Positions 1 to 9,339 of a stretch of DNA of 24,350 bases are shown in pieces. The position numbers were made by a program, and so were the translations under genes. Source of the stretch: Mytilinidion resinicola (lineage: Eukaryota; Ascomycota; Dothideomycetes; Mytilinidiales; Mytilinidiaceae); NCBI RefSeq assembly GCF_010093595.1, contig NW_022985447.1, forward strand, positions 955,661 through 980,010, given 5' to 3'. The notes beneath the pieces were generated by a model that was not told where the DNA came from, ran no database searches, and worked only from the letters and a program-made list of their open reading frames with translations. Numbering within the stretch: position 1 is the first letter of the stretch; each line of letters opens with the position of its first letter.

Positions 1-50
1 GTGGCTTCTGCAGATTTATAATACGCTTACTGTGGCTAAAACAACGCCAG

Positions 51-95
51 CGCTAGCAGGGAGCGCCGGCAGCCCGCTCAGGTAGCCCCCTTGTA
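51..95 (+). repeat. Left copy of the 45-nt terminal inverted repeat
   Basis: The reverse complement of 24256-24300 matches this stretch at 44 of 45 positions; the only mismatch is at position 55. The repeat begins CGCTAGCAGGGAGCGCCGGC and ends CCCCCTTGTA. Similarity fades just inside (both copies continue with a GAGCCC-like block, offset by about 6 nt) and is not evident outside. The arm contains GAGCG and CGCTC that could pair as a small hairpin. CAGGG at 57-61 would fit a hAT-type end, but no matching 8-bp target duplication is seen. The repeat is plainly visible; calling it a transposon end is inference. Confidence 0.85.
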
Positions 96-428
96 GAGCC
101 CGGCATCCCGCGCGCCCTGGCCGCTGGGAGCAGCCCTGGCTCCGGTCGGCAGCGCATCACGCCAGCAGGCATTGTATTGATCCTAACCCAGCCGCGCATC
201 GCCCATATCGAAGCAGCACGCACAACGTAGCCTAGCGGACCGCGCAGTGCGTCTTATTTATGTGCGCCCTTGCCGCGGTGGGGGCGTTGCGTGCTAACAG
301 CTGCCGCTGCTGCGTTTCCGCATAATTCCAACGTTCTGGTCGGTCCCAGTCAGGTGCAAACCACTCCCCAGCCCGACGGAATCCTTAGGAGCCTTGGGAA
401 CCCCCTTTGCTTTTCAATTGCGCCAGCG
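96..428. other. Leader and promoter region of the P450 gene
   Basis: No gene is seen here. The first 150 nt inside the left inverted repeat are GC-rich, with short imperfect palindromes such as GGGAGC near 135 and GGCTCC near 147. The stretch before the P450 start is less biased and presumably holds its promoter and 5' leader. No clear TATA box or regulator site was recognised. Confidence 0.3.
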
Positions 429-2538
429 ATGCCGCAAATCGGCCCCCTCGTCGTCGCCTACTGGCAGCTAGCGGCTGTCGTCGCCTTGGCCTATGTGGCG
501 CGCTTGTATGGCCAGTACCACCGTCTGAGACAGTTCAAGGGCCCTGCGACGACCGGCTTTTCCGCCTGGTGGATGATTCTGGCTGTGAAGGGGAAGAAGG
601 CACATTTGGCGTATTCGGGCGTCAATGAGAAGTATGGTGAGTTGCCTTGTGCTGTGCTTGTTGTTTTTGTCGTTTTTCTTTCAATTGTGTCTTATCGCTG
701 AGAGGAAGAGGGTGGTGTGGTCGTGGTCGTGAGAAACCGCCACGATGCTGCCGTGTAACGGCGACCAACCGCTTTCTTTACTCTAGTCTATGTGAAGATG
801 GGCAAGACACTGCAGGAGATCAGTGGACTTCATTGAGGTGGGGGAAGAAGTGGTACAAGACCCAATGCTGACCATACCCCACAACAGGCGCCCTCGCCCG
901 TATCGGCCCCAACGACCTCCTCACCAGCTCCCCCGAGCTTCTCTGGCGCATGAGCAGCGTGCGATCCACCTATACGAAAGGCGACTGGTACAATGGCTCT
1001 AGGATCCAGCCAGGACGTGATAATGTCTTTAGTGGGATCGATGAGGACCGTCATACGAGTCGGCGGGCGCAGTTGGCTCCAGCTGTAAGTGGTTCCCTCC
1101 CCGCTCTCTGAGCGAGATAAAACCCCCCTTTGGAAAGACGAAGCAGGAAATATGTCTTCCTATCGGTCAATTGGAAAATGTGAGAGCAAAAGCTAACAAG
1201 ACCCCACCCACAGTACTCCGGCAAAGACATCCCCTCCCTCGAAACCGAAATCGACGACCAAATCCACAAACTGCTCCACCTAATCCGGACCTCATACGTC
1301 TCCACCCCGGGCCACTTCCGCCCCATGGACCTGGCCCGCAAAGCCCAATTCTTCACTCTCGATGTCATCACCAAGATTGCGTTCGGCGAAGCCTTTGGCG
1401 ATCTGGAGAACGATAAGGATATGTATGAGTACATCAAGAGCACCGAGGACATGTTGGAAGTGATCATCATGGCCGCTACGATGCCGCTTATGAAGAGCAT
1501 GTTCACGGTCGAGTGGATCGGGAACCTGATGTTCCCGAGTGACAAAGATGGGGTTGGGATTGGGAAGTTGATTGGGTGAGTTGAGTGCCGTTTCGCTGTT
1601 AGTTTAAGGATTCTACGCCGCAACCACGCACACGTCCGAGAGCCGCCTCAAGCACTCGTCAAGTTCTCGATGCGTCTATCCAATGGCGAGGTCGGTATCC
1701 CTACTTCAGGCAATTTTGACTGACAATGTTACAGTATTGCGAAGGACCTCATCTCCCGCCGCTTCGGCCCCAAGCCCATCCACCGCCAAGACATGCTCGA
1801 CTCCTTCATGCGCCACGGCCTCAAACAGGAAGAACTCGTCTCCGAGTCCCTAATCCAGATCCTCGCGGGCTCCGACACCTCCGCCACCACCATTCGCGCG
1901 ACCATGCTCTATCTCATGTCCCACCCACGCGTCTACCGCAAGCTCCAAGACGAGATCGACGCGGCGGTCAAGGCCCGAAAATCGCCCCAGTCCATCATCA
2001 CCGCCGCCGAAGCCGCCGAGCTGCCCTACCTGCAAGCCGTGATCAAGGAGGGCATGCGCATCTGGCCCGCGGTCACGGGCCTGCTAACAAAAGTGACGCC
2101 GCCGGAGGGCGACACGGTCGAGATCGACGGCGAGACGGTGTATATCCCAGGTAACACGAAAATCGGATATGACGCGTGGGGTGTGCACCACAACACAGCA
2201 GTGTTCGGCGAGGACGCGAACGTGTTCCGCCCGGAGCGGTGGCTGGAGAAGGAGGGGGAGGAGCTGGGCAGGATGCAGCGGACTGCGGAGCTGATCTGGG
2301 GGTGGGGGAAGTATCAGTGTCTAGGCAAGCCGATTGCGACGATTGAGTTGAATAAGGTGTTCTTTGAGGTGAGTGATAGTGTTGAGAGATGGGGAGAGTG
2401 GTGGCTAATCGATCACAGCTTCTCCGCAACTTTGACTTCTCGGTCGTGGATCCGACGAGGCCGTGGAAGAGCGCGAATGTGGGGCTGTGGATGCAGTCAG
2501 AGTTGTGGGTTGAGGTCACGGAGCGGAAGCCGTCCTAG
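429..2538 (+). CDS. Cytochrome P450 monooxygenase, pisatin demethylase-like
   Basis: Exons 429-636, 888-1084, 1214-1575, 1735-2368 and 2419-2538 join in one frame to 506 residues, the usual size of a microsomal P450. A hydrophobic N-terminal helix (about residues 8-26) should anchor it in the ER. Hallmarks in order: I-helix AGSDT (300-304), K-helix EGMR (361-364), FRPERW (420-425), and heme loop WGWGKYQCLGKP with Cys451 as the iron ligand. The GKYQCLG form and the ELNKVFFELLRNFDF tail resemble pisatin demethylases and related fungal P450s, which hydroxylate or demethylate aromatic or terpenoid substrates. Intron 1 (251 nt) is longer than the others. All donors are GT and all acceptors AG. The start was chosen at the ATG directly before the membrane helix. 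The substrate cannot be read from sequence; a link to the sugar genes to the right is not implied. Confidence 0.9.
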
Positions 2539-3122
2539 AGGCAAGGTGAGTGCTGGGAGGTGGCATTGTAGATGTGAGCGTTCTTAACGGTCAATGAGGT
2601 ATCGTTGAGCGAGTAGATATGAGTGTTTTCTTTGACCCAGATCCATGGTAACGTCACGTAATGCCCCACCTAATTCATCTCTTGATTTTCTCAGCCTGTG
2701 AGTACGAAATGTGAGTATGTGTTGATATATACAGATGGATAGGACGTGGACACTTCCACCTTCCTCTCTGTCTCCTCAAATTGCCTGATTTCGCCTCCAT
2801 CTGCTCACTCACTCACTCACTCACTCACTGCAACACTCAAAAATCGGTTCATTGGCTCTCCCTGCGGTCGATTGCTGAAATGAGATAGGTGAAGTTTCCT
2901 CTGCACATCGTCCGCTCCTCTACTGGTCGCCACGTGAGGGATTGGGATGGGCGCGGGGATAGGCCGTGGAGGTTGCCCTCTCGCTCCAACTCGCAGCGAA
3001 TATAACATTTTCTTATTTTCCAACCTCCTCTTAGGATTGGCACACCAGAGAGAATAAGTACAGCAGCATCTACAAGCAATAATAAAGCCTTGCATTCTGT
3101 CTATCTACGTCTAGACAAGACT
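2539..3122. other. Intergenic stretch with microsatellite
   Basis: This is the 3' flank of the P450 gene. It holds a CTCA microsatellite (2804-2829) and otherwise only short open frames without family resemblance. No gene is supported. Confidence 0.35.
2804..2829 (+). repeat. (CTCA)n microsatellite
   Basis: About six and a half perfect copies of the tetranucleotide CTCA in an AT/CT-rich intergenic stretch. Likely length-variable between strains. Confidence 0.9.
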
Positions 3123-3484
3123 AAAAAGAATTTCTAAGGAGCAAAACACCACCCTCTTTCGAGGGTGTAGCCACCCCGGATGGGGTTTCTCTATGTCTCG
3201 CCCGCCCGCGGTAGTTTTCAATTCCGTCATCTTAACCGGCCACTCTCAGCCTCACGCACCAACTACATACGTCTCTTTACCAGGCTTCCAAGCCTCTCTA
3301 CTAACCAGGCCGCCCGAAGTCAACTCGACTTTTTAACACAAGGGTGGGTCGAATCGAGAATCGAACTCAAGACCCAGCCAGGTGAGGTTGTCGACGGTAG
3401 TGAAACGCTACCTCGCGAGGTATAATGCCTGGGAACCGGCCGCGGGCTTACACACGATGTGGCCGACCAACTGAGCTGCTGGGC
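3123..3484 (-). mobile_element. tRNA-derived SINE-like element
   Basis: Reading the minus strand from 3484, an RNA polymerase III A-box-like stretch (AGCTCAGTTGGTCGG) lies at the 5' end. A B-box-like stretch (GAGTTCGATTC) follows about 105 nt downstream. The T-arm folds (TTGAG, loop TTCGATT, CTCGA), but no 7-bp acceptor stem closes and the D-stem is degenerate, so it is not a working tRNA. Between the boxes are two hairpins (CCTCGCGAGG; GGTAG with CTACC). The body holds another strong hairpin (CACCCTC, TTTC loop, GAGGGTG on the plus strand near 3150) and ends near a run of five T (3127-3123), a possible Pol III terminator. This layout fits a fungal SINE or a decayed intron-bearing tRNA. No target duplication was found, so the ends are approximate. 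Confidence 0.5.
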
Positions 3485-3599
3485 AATTAGTAGATGAGGG
3501 GCTTCCAAATTTAGTTGAAATATATAGATTGGCTTAGGAGAGGTCACGTCATAGGTAAACAGAGATGGGAAAAAGCTGCTGGATTAAAACTACCTACCC

Positions 3600-4552
3600 T
3601 CACGCCTTGCCCGCCGAATAACACACCTCAAACTGCCACTCCATCAGCTTCACCACCTTCTCGACGCCCTCCACCAGCGTAGTCAGCCCCAACGTGCTCG
3701 CCTTCTCTTTCAAATGCACCAGATAACCATCCAAGACGAGCTTATTCACATTGATCTTGCTCACGCCCAGCCCAATGCACCGCCGCATCGTCGCCTCATC
3801 GAAATCATTCGTCCCATGCAACACAATCCGCACCCTCCCCGCCGCGAACCGCGCAATCGCCTCCAGCCGCGGATAGTCCAGCTGCGGCCCCCTCGCCCCA
3901 TAACTCCCCGTGGACATTCCCAAACGCCGGCGCGAGCAAGTCCACGCCCGTCGCCAGAAACTCCCCGGCCTTCTCCGGCGTCGTCAGCAGCCCCTCCAAA
4001 TCGGCCGCGTCCGCGATGCCGTCTTCGCTCCCCTCAATCCGCCCGCGCTCCGCCTCGGTCGCGATCCCCCGCGCGTGGCAGTACGCCACGAGCGCCTTGG
4101 TCTTGGCCAGGTTCGCGGCTTTGGCGTGGTGCGATATGTCGACCATGATGGAGTCGAGGGGCAGCGTGTCGGCGGCTGGCGGATCAGCGCCTCGTCCTGC
4201 GCGTGGTCGAGGTGGATGGCGATGGGGACGGTGGCGCGCGAGGCGGCGTCGGCGGCGGCGCGCACGAGGAGGCCGGCGGAGAAGGTGATGGTCCACGGGA
4301 AGACTTGGAGGATGAGCGGGGAGCGGTTGCGCTCGGCGGCGCGGATGCAGCCGAGGATGTGCTCGAGGTTGTAGCTGGAGGGGGGTTTTTAGATGGGGGG
4401 TTCTTGGGGTTCTGGGAGAAGCACTGGAGGTAGAGAAAATGTGAGGATAAGGGAAGATTGAGGGCGTACACGATGGCGGCGATGACTCCATAGCCACCCT
4501 TCTCTGCGTCCTTTAAGATCTTCACGGTTTTATTATCTGATTCCCAAATACT
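3600..4552 (-). pseudogene. Class II (ketose-bisphosphate-type) aldolase, frameshifted
   Basis: The minus strand encodes a class II fructose-bisphosphate/tagatose-bisphosphate aldolase relative. An opening block NKTVKILKDAEKGGYG is followed by a 95-nt intron (4469-4375) and then YNLEHILGCIRAAERNRSP. Next come the metal and catalytic segment IHLDHAQD, then SIMVDISHH, then EAERGRIEGSEDG, then FGNVHG. The end is IVLHGTNDF followed by KINVNKLVLDGYL and SAGKA, then a stop. Two single-base frame changes interrupt it: near 4175-4185 (after DEALIR) and near 3907-3911 (a run of four G after FGNVH). No in-frame ATG is seen at the 5' end; the frame is open back to an acceptor-like TTTTAG at 4556-4551, so an extra 5' exon is possible. 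Class II enzymes normally carry HGGSG and a DTD or ATE block for phosphate; here these are HGTND and VNK. Either a real pseudogene or two sequencing errors. Confidence 0.8.
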
Positions 4553-5098
4553 AAAAGAAGGAATAGGAAAAGCACTGAGTAGAGGAAGGTTTTGGAAGTA
4601 TATAATGTCACTTAGTTTCCGGTCCCCCTAATCGTAGGCGGGGCGTGCATTTTCATCCAACAAAAGGGTATACCACCTTTCCCCCAAGAGGCGTTCCATG
4701 GCGGTTAATAGTATCTCATCACGCGTCGTGGTGTTGGTTCGCGCACTCGGAGGGAACCCCGGCGAGGGATATGCACGCCAAGGGGTCTCCACATCCCACT
4801 GACCTCGTGTCGAGTCTCCTTCATCCACCACACGTCAAGGTGCTACTTACCGCACGCACATGGATGCGCCCCATCTCCACACTCTCTGGGGCCTTGGATG
4901 CGGGAAAGGTGGGTTGCCAATTGCGGGCGTGATGGAGGGACATGGGGAATAAAATCCAGTAAGACCAGCGGGAGTGTGGAGTGTATTTTTTCATAGAGAT
5001 TCGAATAGAACTACATTTATACCTCAAAGTCCGACGTTTTACACTTCTCATACTTCTCATATTTCTTAAACATCTCACATATCTCCCATATCTCCATC
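4553..5098. promoter_or_regulatory. Divergent promoter between aldolase and SDR-1 remnants
   Basis: No gene is seen between these two divergent remnants. A TATA-like ATTATATAC on the minus strand (around 4600) faces the aldolase. A pyrimidine-rich leader with repeated CTTCTCAT and ATCTCC blocks precedes the SDR-1 start. CGG at 4748-4750 and CCG at 4759-4761 form an inverted pair with an 8-nt spacer, a weak candidate for a Zn2Cys6 regulator site. Confidence 0.35.
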
Positions 5099-6271
5099 AT
5101 GTCCAAAGAGCCCATCACCGCCCAAAAGAAAATCACCCTCGAGGGCAAAATAATCGCTAGTACGTCCTCCCTCCTCTGCTTCAAATCCTCCCGCTTTCGA
5201 CCCGAATCCCTTTTAAACCTGTCCATAAAACCCTCCCTTCTCTAACCCCCTCCCCTTCCCCAGTCGCCGGCGCAACCCTTGGCATCGGCCTCGGCATCGC
5301 CGACTGCTGCCTCACCAACGGCGCCGTACGCATCTACAGTACCCCTCCTGAACGGACTGGACACGATCGTGCGCAGAACAGGGGATTTTACATACAAAAA
5401 CCCTTGTTTTGCGCACGGTCGTGTCCAGTCCGTACAGGGGGGGATACTGTACAGCATCGACCTCGCCGCCCCTGAGCCCTCCTCCCCCTTCACCGCCCTC
5501 GCCGCGCGCTTTCCGAACCAGCTCTTCGCGCTGCAAGCCGACGTCACCAACGAAGCTTCCGTCACCGCGGCTGTGGAGCAAATCATCGCGGACGCGGGAG
5601 CGCTGCACGGCATGGCCGCCACGCGGGGCGCACGCTGCATAAGGCGGCACTGGACCTCACGACCGAGGAGATTGAGGCGTTGTGGAATGTGAATGTGGGT
5701 TTTCCACTCAAGGGGAGAATTGGGGTGGGGTTGCTAATGTGGTATGGGGGCGTAGTTATTCGGCTCCTTCTACTGCGCGCGCGCGTCGCAGCGCGGGCGT
5801 CTATAAAGCTAGGCGTGAAAGGGTCGATCGTCTTCACAGCATCCGTGGCCTCTTACCGTCCCGATAAAGTGCGTTTGCCCACATCCCCTTCCTTCCCCTT
5901 CCCTCCCCCACCCCCCCATTCTCCCATCTCTAACTTCACTTCCCCTCCCACCCAGCAGCGCATCCCCTCCGCCCCCTACGGCGCCTCCAAAGCCGGCATC
6001 CGCAACATGACGCACACGCTCGCCATGGAGTGGGCGCCGCACCACATGCGCGTCAACTCGGTGTCCCCGGGCTTGGTCAACACGGCCATGAACCTACTGG
6101 GTGCCGCCGCAGCAGCCGGAGTGGGCGCAGCAGCTGGAGTACTACGGGGGTATGCCGCGGCTGGCGGAGGTGGAGGAGCTCGGGGGTGCGTATGTGTATT
6201 TGCTGAGTGACGCCGCGAGCTATACCACGAGTGTGGATATTGCGGTCAATGGGGTTGTGGGGATTTGTTAG
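5099..6271 (+). pseudogene. Short-chain dehydrogenase/reductase (SDR-1), disrupted by a MITE and indels
   Basis: This is a paralogue of the intact SDR at 15779-16785. Exon 1 (5099-5159) joins exon 2 (from 5264) to give KIIAIAGATLGIGLGIAD, the NAD(P)-binding glycine motif with Thr-Gly changed to Ala-Gly. Later blocks are ADVTNEASV, the LHKAALDL helix, FGSFYCA, SIVFTASVASYRP, the catalytic YGASK, NMTHTLAMEW, and a C-terminal end SYTTSVDIAVNGVVGIC. Introns are 5160-5263, 5695-5755 and 5869-5955 or 5958. Breaks: a 113-bp MITE with its TA duplication (115 nt, not a multiple of 3) after GAVRIY; a missing base near 5620 (the NAG motif); a shift inside the CG run near 5775-5790; and one extra base near 6091 (ATG AAC CTAC where ATG ACC TAC fits). 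The enzyme would have oxidised or reduced a sugar or polyol, judged from the mannitol/sorbose-reductase-like family. Four independent breaks make this a confident pseudogene. Confidence 0.85.
5337..5449. mobile_element. 113-bp MITE inserted in an SDR exon
   Basis: Left arm 5337-5384 and right arm 5401-5449 are inverted repeats of about 48 bp with roughly seven differences, mostly transitions. They are separated by a 16-nt AT-rich centre. The ends read CAGTA...TACTG and are flanked by TA on both sides (5335-5336, 5450-5451), as expected for a Tc1/mariner or pogo/Fot1-type non-autonomous element. Removing the element plus one TA restores an uninterrupted SDR frame (RIYSIDL), which fixes the insertion point exactly. 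It has no coding capacity. Confidence 0.93.
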
Positions 6272-6599
6272 GTGGGAATTGGGGGGTGGGAGGGGCGTAC
6301 GGGATGCGATCACGGTACCTCCTATGCTACAGTCGGAGCTCTTGAAGGCAGCTTCCGGAGATCACAAGTCCATGTTTCAAGGTTACGGCTTGTTGCATTC
6401 TAACATTGTGTGGAGCTTTTTGCCCCCGGAGAGTATTCAAGGGCCGTGGTTTTTTTTTTTTTTTTTTTTAAAGAAAAAACGTTTACACGCGTCTAAGTTT
6501 CATCTGGTGTAGAAAAGTTAAGACTTTAAGATTGTATTGTTATCCAGCAAAGGTATATACACAAACGCCCCTTATTTTTCCACACCACCTACCGCCTAA
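6272..6599. other. Short intergenic stretch between convergent genes, with a T20 run
   Basis: Lies between the SDR-1 remnant (+) and the regulator gene (-). It contains a run of 20 T (6450-6469) followed by AAAGAAAAAAC. The run could be the tail of a minus-strand retroposed sequence or a simple homopolymer. No gene is seen. Confidence 0.4.
6450..6469 (+). repeat. T20 homopolymer
   Basis: Twenty consecutive T, followed by AAAGAAAAAAC, about 130 nt downstream of the regulator gene stop (on the minus strand this is an A20 run). Confidence 0.9.
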
Positions 6600-9339
6600 C
6601 TACCCCATCCGCCCATCCCCCTTCCGCCACTCCCCGGCCAACTCTTCCCCTAGCGAGTTGACCGGCCACCCCGTGCGCGCCTGATGCTCCTCGATCATAT
6701 GCAGTATCGCCTCCCGCTTCGACTGCTCCTGCGTATACAGCCCCGCGCCAAAGAGGCATTGCGTGCTGACAACACACGCAGCTTCCTCGGTCAGAGTAGA
6801 CGCAATGCCGCTGATGGCATCGATGGCGTCGACGAGTTGCTTGCTGCGTTCCGCGTATTCGAGGAAGCCGCCTGGTGCGGGCCGATGCACGAGGAGAAGG
6901 ATGCGGGCGAAAGAGTAGAGTTGGATGGAGACGGCTAGGAGGGTCAGTAAACTACAAGAGGAACTTGACAGGCACGTGAGGGAGGGTAGGAGGGATCTGG
7001 CGTACCGAAAGCAGGCGGGTTAATCCAAATAGGTTTAAAAACCGCATTCTCGCTCCCGCTCTCCAACGGTAGCGGATTGAAGTGCACACTCAGGTTCCCC
7101 CTCCACTCCTCCAGCGCCGCCAGCAGCGCGTCGGCGCGCTCGATCCTGGGCCGTAGACTTGCTTCCCCGATTTTGCATTCTTCAGCTGAGCTGTAGTTGA
7201 CCGCCTGGACGAGTAGGTATACGACCCGTGACGCGATGTCGTACTGCTCCATAACGTGGTACGGTTTTGTAGGCTTGAAGAAGCTGAATGCTCGCCGCCC
7301 TTCGCGAAACGCGGCCCATAGATCTTGTCGTAGCCATGCCCACCATACGGCTTGCTTGAGGCCGCCCGTTTCGCCGTTGATGTCCTGCGAGCGCTGAATC
7401 CAGAAGACGCCTTTTAGATGTCTTTCCCAGCCCTTGCCGGCCCCGTCGATCATTTCGTAGGTCGAGACGATGAGGGCGGTGGCGATGAGCTCGAGGCTGC
7501 GGGTGTATGATTCGTGTTTCATGGCTCTTTGGAGGTATTGTAGCGTTTCATAATAGTACTGGACGGCTGCAGTACGGTCCAGGAGTGGGCCGCCTGGCTC
7601 CATGGGTTTAATGGAGAGGTGGCGTGAGGAGAGGGCTAGGATGGCTTTCATGAGACCTTCGTTCTGAAGGGCAAGTTGGGGGACAAAGGTAGAGAAGTGT
7701 TTCATCGGGTCATACATGTCAATCCAAAGGCTCAAGTTGTCCACGAAGCGGCGGAAAATAGGGATTTCGCGGTCGCGTAATTTGATGGGTGACTGCCACG
7801 ACTCCCGACCGTCGCCAGCCTGTGGTATGCTTCGTAGGACGGAAGTAGGGGTGACGTGGGCGAATCGTAGACTTGGAGTCCCCGCAGAATAGGCAGAGGC
7901 TGGGTAGGTCGGACTCCTAGCGTCGTCCCTAAGACTCTCGTTGATGCTTGGAGAACCTTGAGAGAAGTTCTCATGAAGAAACGCGAGGGAACCATCGTCG
8001 GCTCCATTCGCGGCGTCGTCCGCAAGGAGGCCGAACCATCTTAGAGGTGCGACCTCTACCCCGTATCCAGCTGAACCACTGAAGTTTGATTGAGGGCTTG
8101 TTGTATTGGCATCATTCCAACTTCCTTGGTCTATGGAGCGTCGAACAGTTTCGGGACTGTGGATGTCTGGTATTTGTTTGCTCTATCAAAATTAGCATGC
8201 GGTCACTGGGTCAGTGAAATCGGAGTTGAGTGTCAGCTCACGGAAGGCACTCGCGGTGCTTGACTATCGGGAGGACTCCAGAGAACTTGCGATGAAGAAA
8301 GGTCCTTCGGTACTCGTCTCGACTCCTCATCCTCTGGCGGTGGTGATTGTTCCTGTTGCCAATGCCCTGTTACAGATTTGCGAGCTGACCTGTCGCTCTC
8401 ACTGAGAGTTAGACTTGGATTTGCATTGTGTGACTGAAGGATGCGTTAGTAAAATTACAGAAGAAGCAATAATTGTGACGAATGAGAATCAAAATCAAAG
8501 GCAGTTACAAGACTCGTACGCTTCATGCCAATTGACGTGCGCAGGCATCTGCGCCACCTGTGCGATGACAGCAACAACGAATTGAATAATAGCGACTCGA
8601 CACGAGGCCCTTCGTACGAGTCTAGGAGCCATAGAGGTCGTTAGGTTGTGCCATTGTGTATCGTTACCGCTGTACGGACGAACCGCGGCGCGCAAAGATT
8701 CCCGCGGACGCTAAGGGTCATGTTGACCTCTCTTCTAGTTCCAGCAGGATACTTATTAAAAATAACGGACGGAGGTCCGCAAGAAGCAAGTCATCGCTAG
8801 CTCCCCGAGTGAAGTACTGACGCGTTTACGACGCGTGCACGGTACTATGCAGGGCAAGGTGGTCTACCTCTCCAGACTTATGGAGCTATCTGATACCGAT
8901 AGACAGGTTCACAAGAACTCAGATGGAACTTGAAGCATCATAAGAACGAGCAATTGCTCAAGAAATATGAGCCAATTACCTTAGCACCATAGACGCATTG
9001 TCTGCCTCCTTTCGCACAAGGCCCACATATTGGCTTTTGTTCATCACATTTCATATGACGACGACGACAGATGGCACTGAATCAGTAGTCAGCAAGTTTC
9101 CACGACACAGGAATCTTAATTGACAAGCGGCGTGTGTATCGAGCAGCGGTGAGGCGTGAGAGGTCCAGATCATGATTATGGTCTCGACGCGAGCCTCAGC
9201 GGGACAGCAACTGGGCAGCTCACCATCCTGCCGTCGTCCGCAGACCACGGCCACGAGGCTTTCGCGGCTTCCGCTGGCCGGCTGGGGCTTGCGGAGGAAT
9301 GGTGGGGTCAGGGGGTGTGGAGGTGGACGCTGGCAGCAT
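6600..9339 (-). CDS. Zn2Cys6 binuclear-cluster transcription factor with fungal-specific domain
   Basis: Five exons on the minus strand join to 638 residues: 9339-9224, 9076-8980, 8433-8242, 8182-7006 and 6934-6600. Exons 1 and 2 together form the DNA-binding domain, with a split codon providing the first cysteine: C39-x2-C42-x6-C49-x6-C56-x2-C59-x6-C66, preceded by a basic stretch ([11 protein letters not shown]). A low-complexity linker (about 70-270) leads to the regulatory domain from about 275 ([20 protein letters not shown], then [11 protein letters not shown]). That style resembles Fungal_trans_2 regulators such as ARCA/PRO1-like proteins. Intron 2 (8979-8434, 546 nt) is unusually long but ends with a good branch site and acceptor (ACTAACGCATCCTTCAG). 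The start is the ATG that gives 38 residues before the first zinc cysteine. It is divergent from the DHA kinase gene, so it may control that gene and the surrounding catabolic genes (inference). Confidence 0.88.
8434..8979 (-). other. Unusually long intron 2 of the regulator gene
   Basis: 546 nt against 59-147 nt for the other three introns of the gene. It contains a 10-bp inverted pair (GACTCGTACG near 8512, CGTACGAGTC near 8613), an ACGCGT-rich hairpin near 8815-8850, and stops in all frames. It may be an intron swollen by an old insertion; no terminal repeat or target duplication was identified. Confidence 0.45.

Noticed and set aside
25..30. GCTTAC in the left flank repeated at 24312-24317 as a target-site duplication
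   Set aside because: Only 6 bp, and not adjacent to the arms (20 bp and 11 bp away), so chance is likely.
49..61. hAT-type end (CAGGG) with an 8-bp target duplication
   Set aside because: The 8 bp outside CAGGG on the left (AGCGCTAG) and on the right (CAAGCGTC) do not match; these bases belong to the inverted repeat itself.
3466..3484. Functional tRNA gene on the minus strand
   Set aside because: The A-box and B-box are present, but no acceptor stem or D-stem pairs and the box spacing is too large, so a SINE-like or decayed origin fits better.
3714..4374. Long plus-strand open frames opposite the aldolase
   Set aside because: They are Arg/Pro-rich shadows of a GC-rich minus-strand coding region and show no domain.
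4748..4761. CGG-N8-CCG as a regulator site between aldolase and SDR-1
   Set aside because: Spacer differs from the 9665 site, and CGG pairs are common in GC-rich DNA; recorded only as weak.
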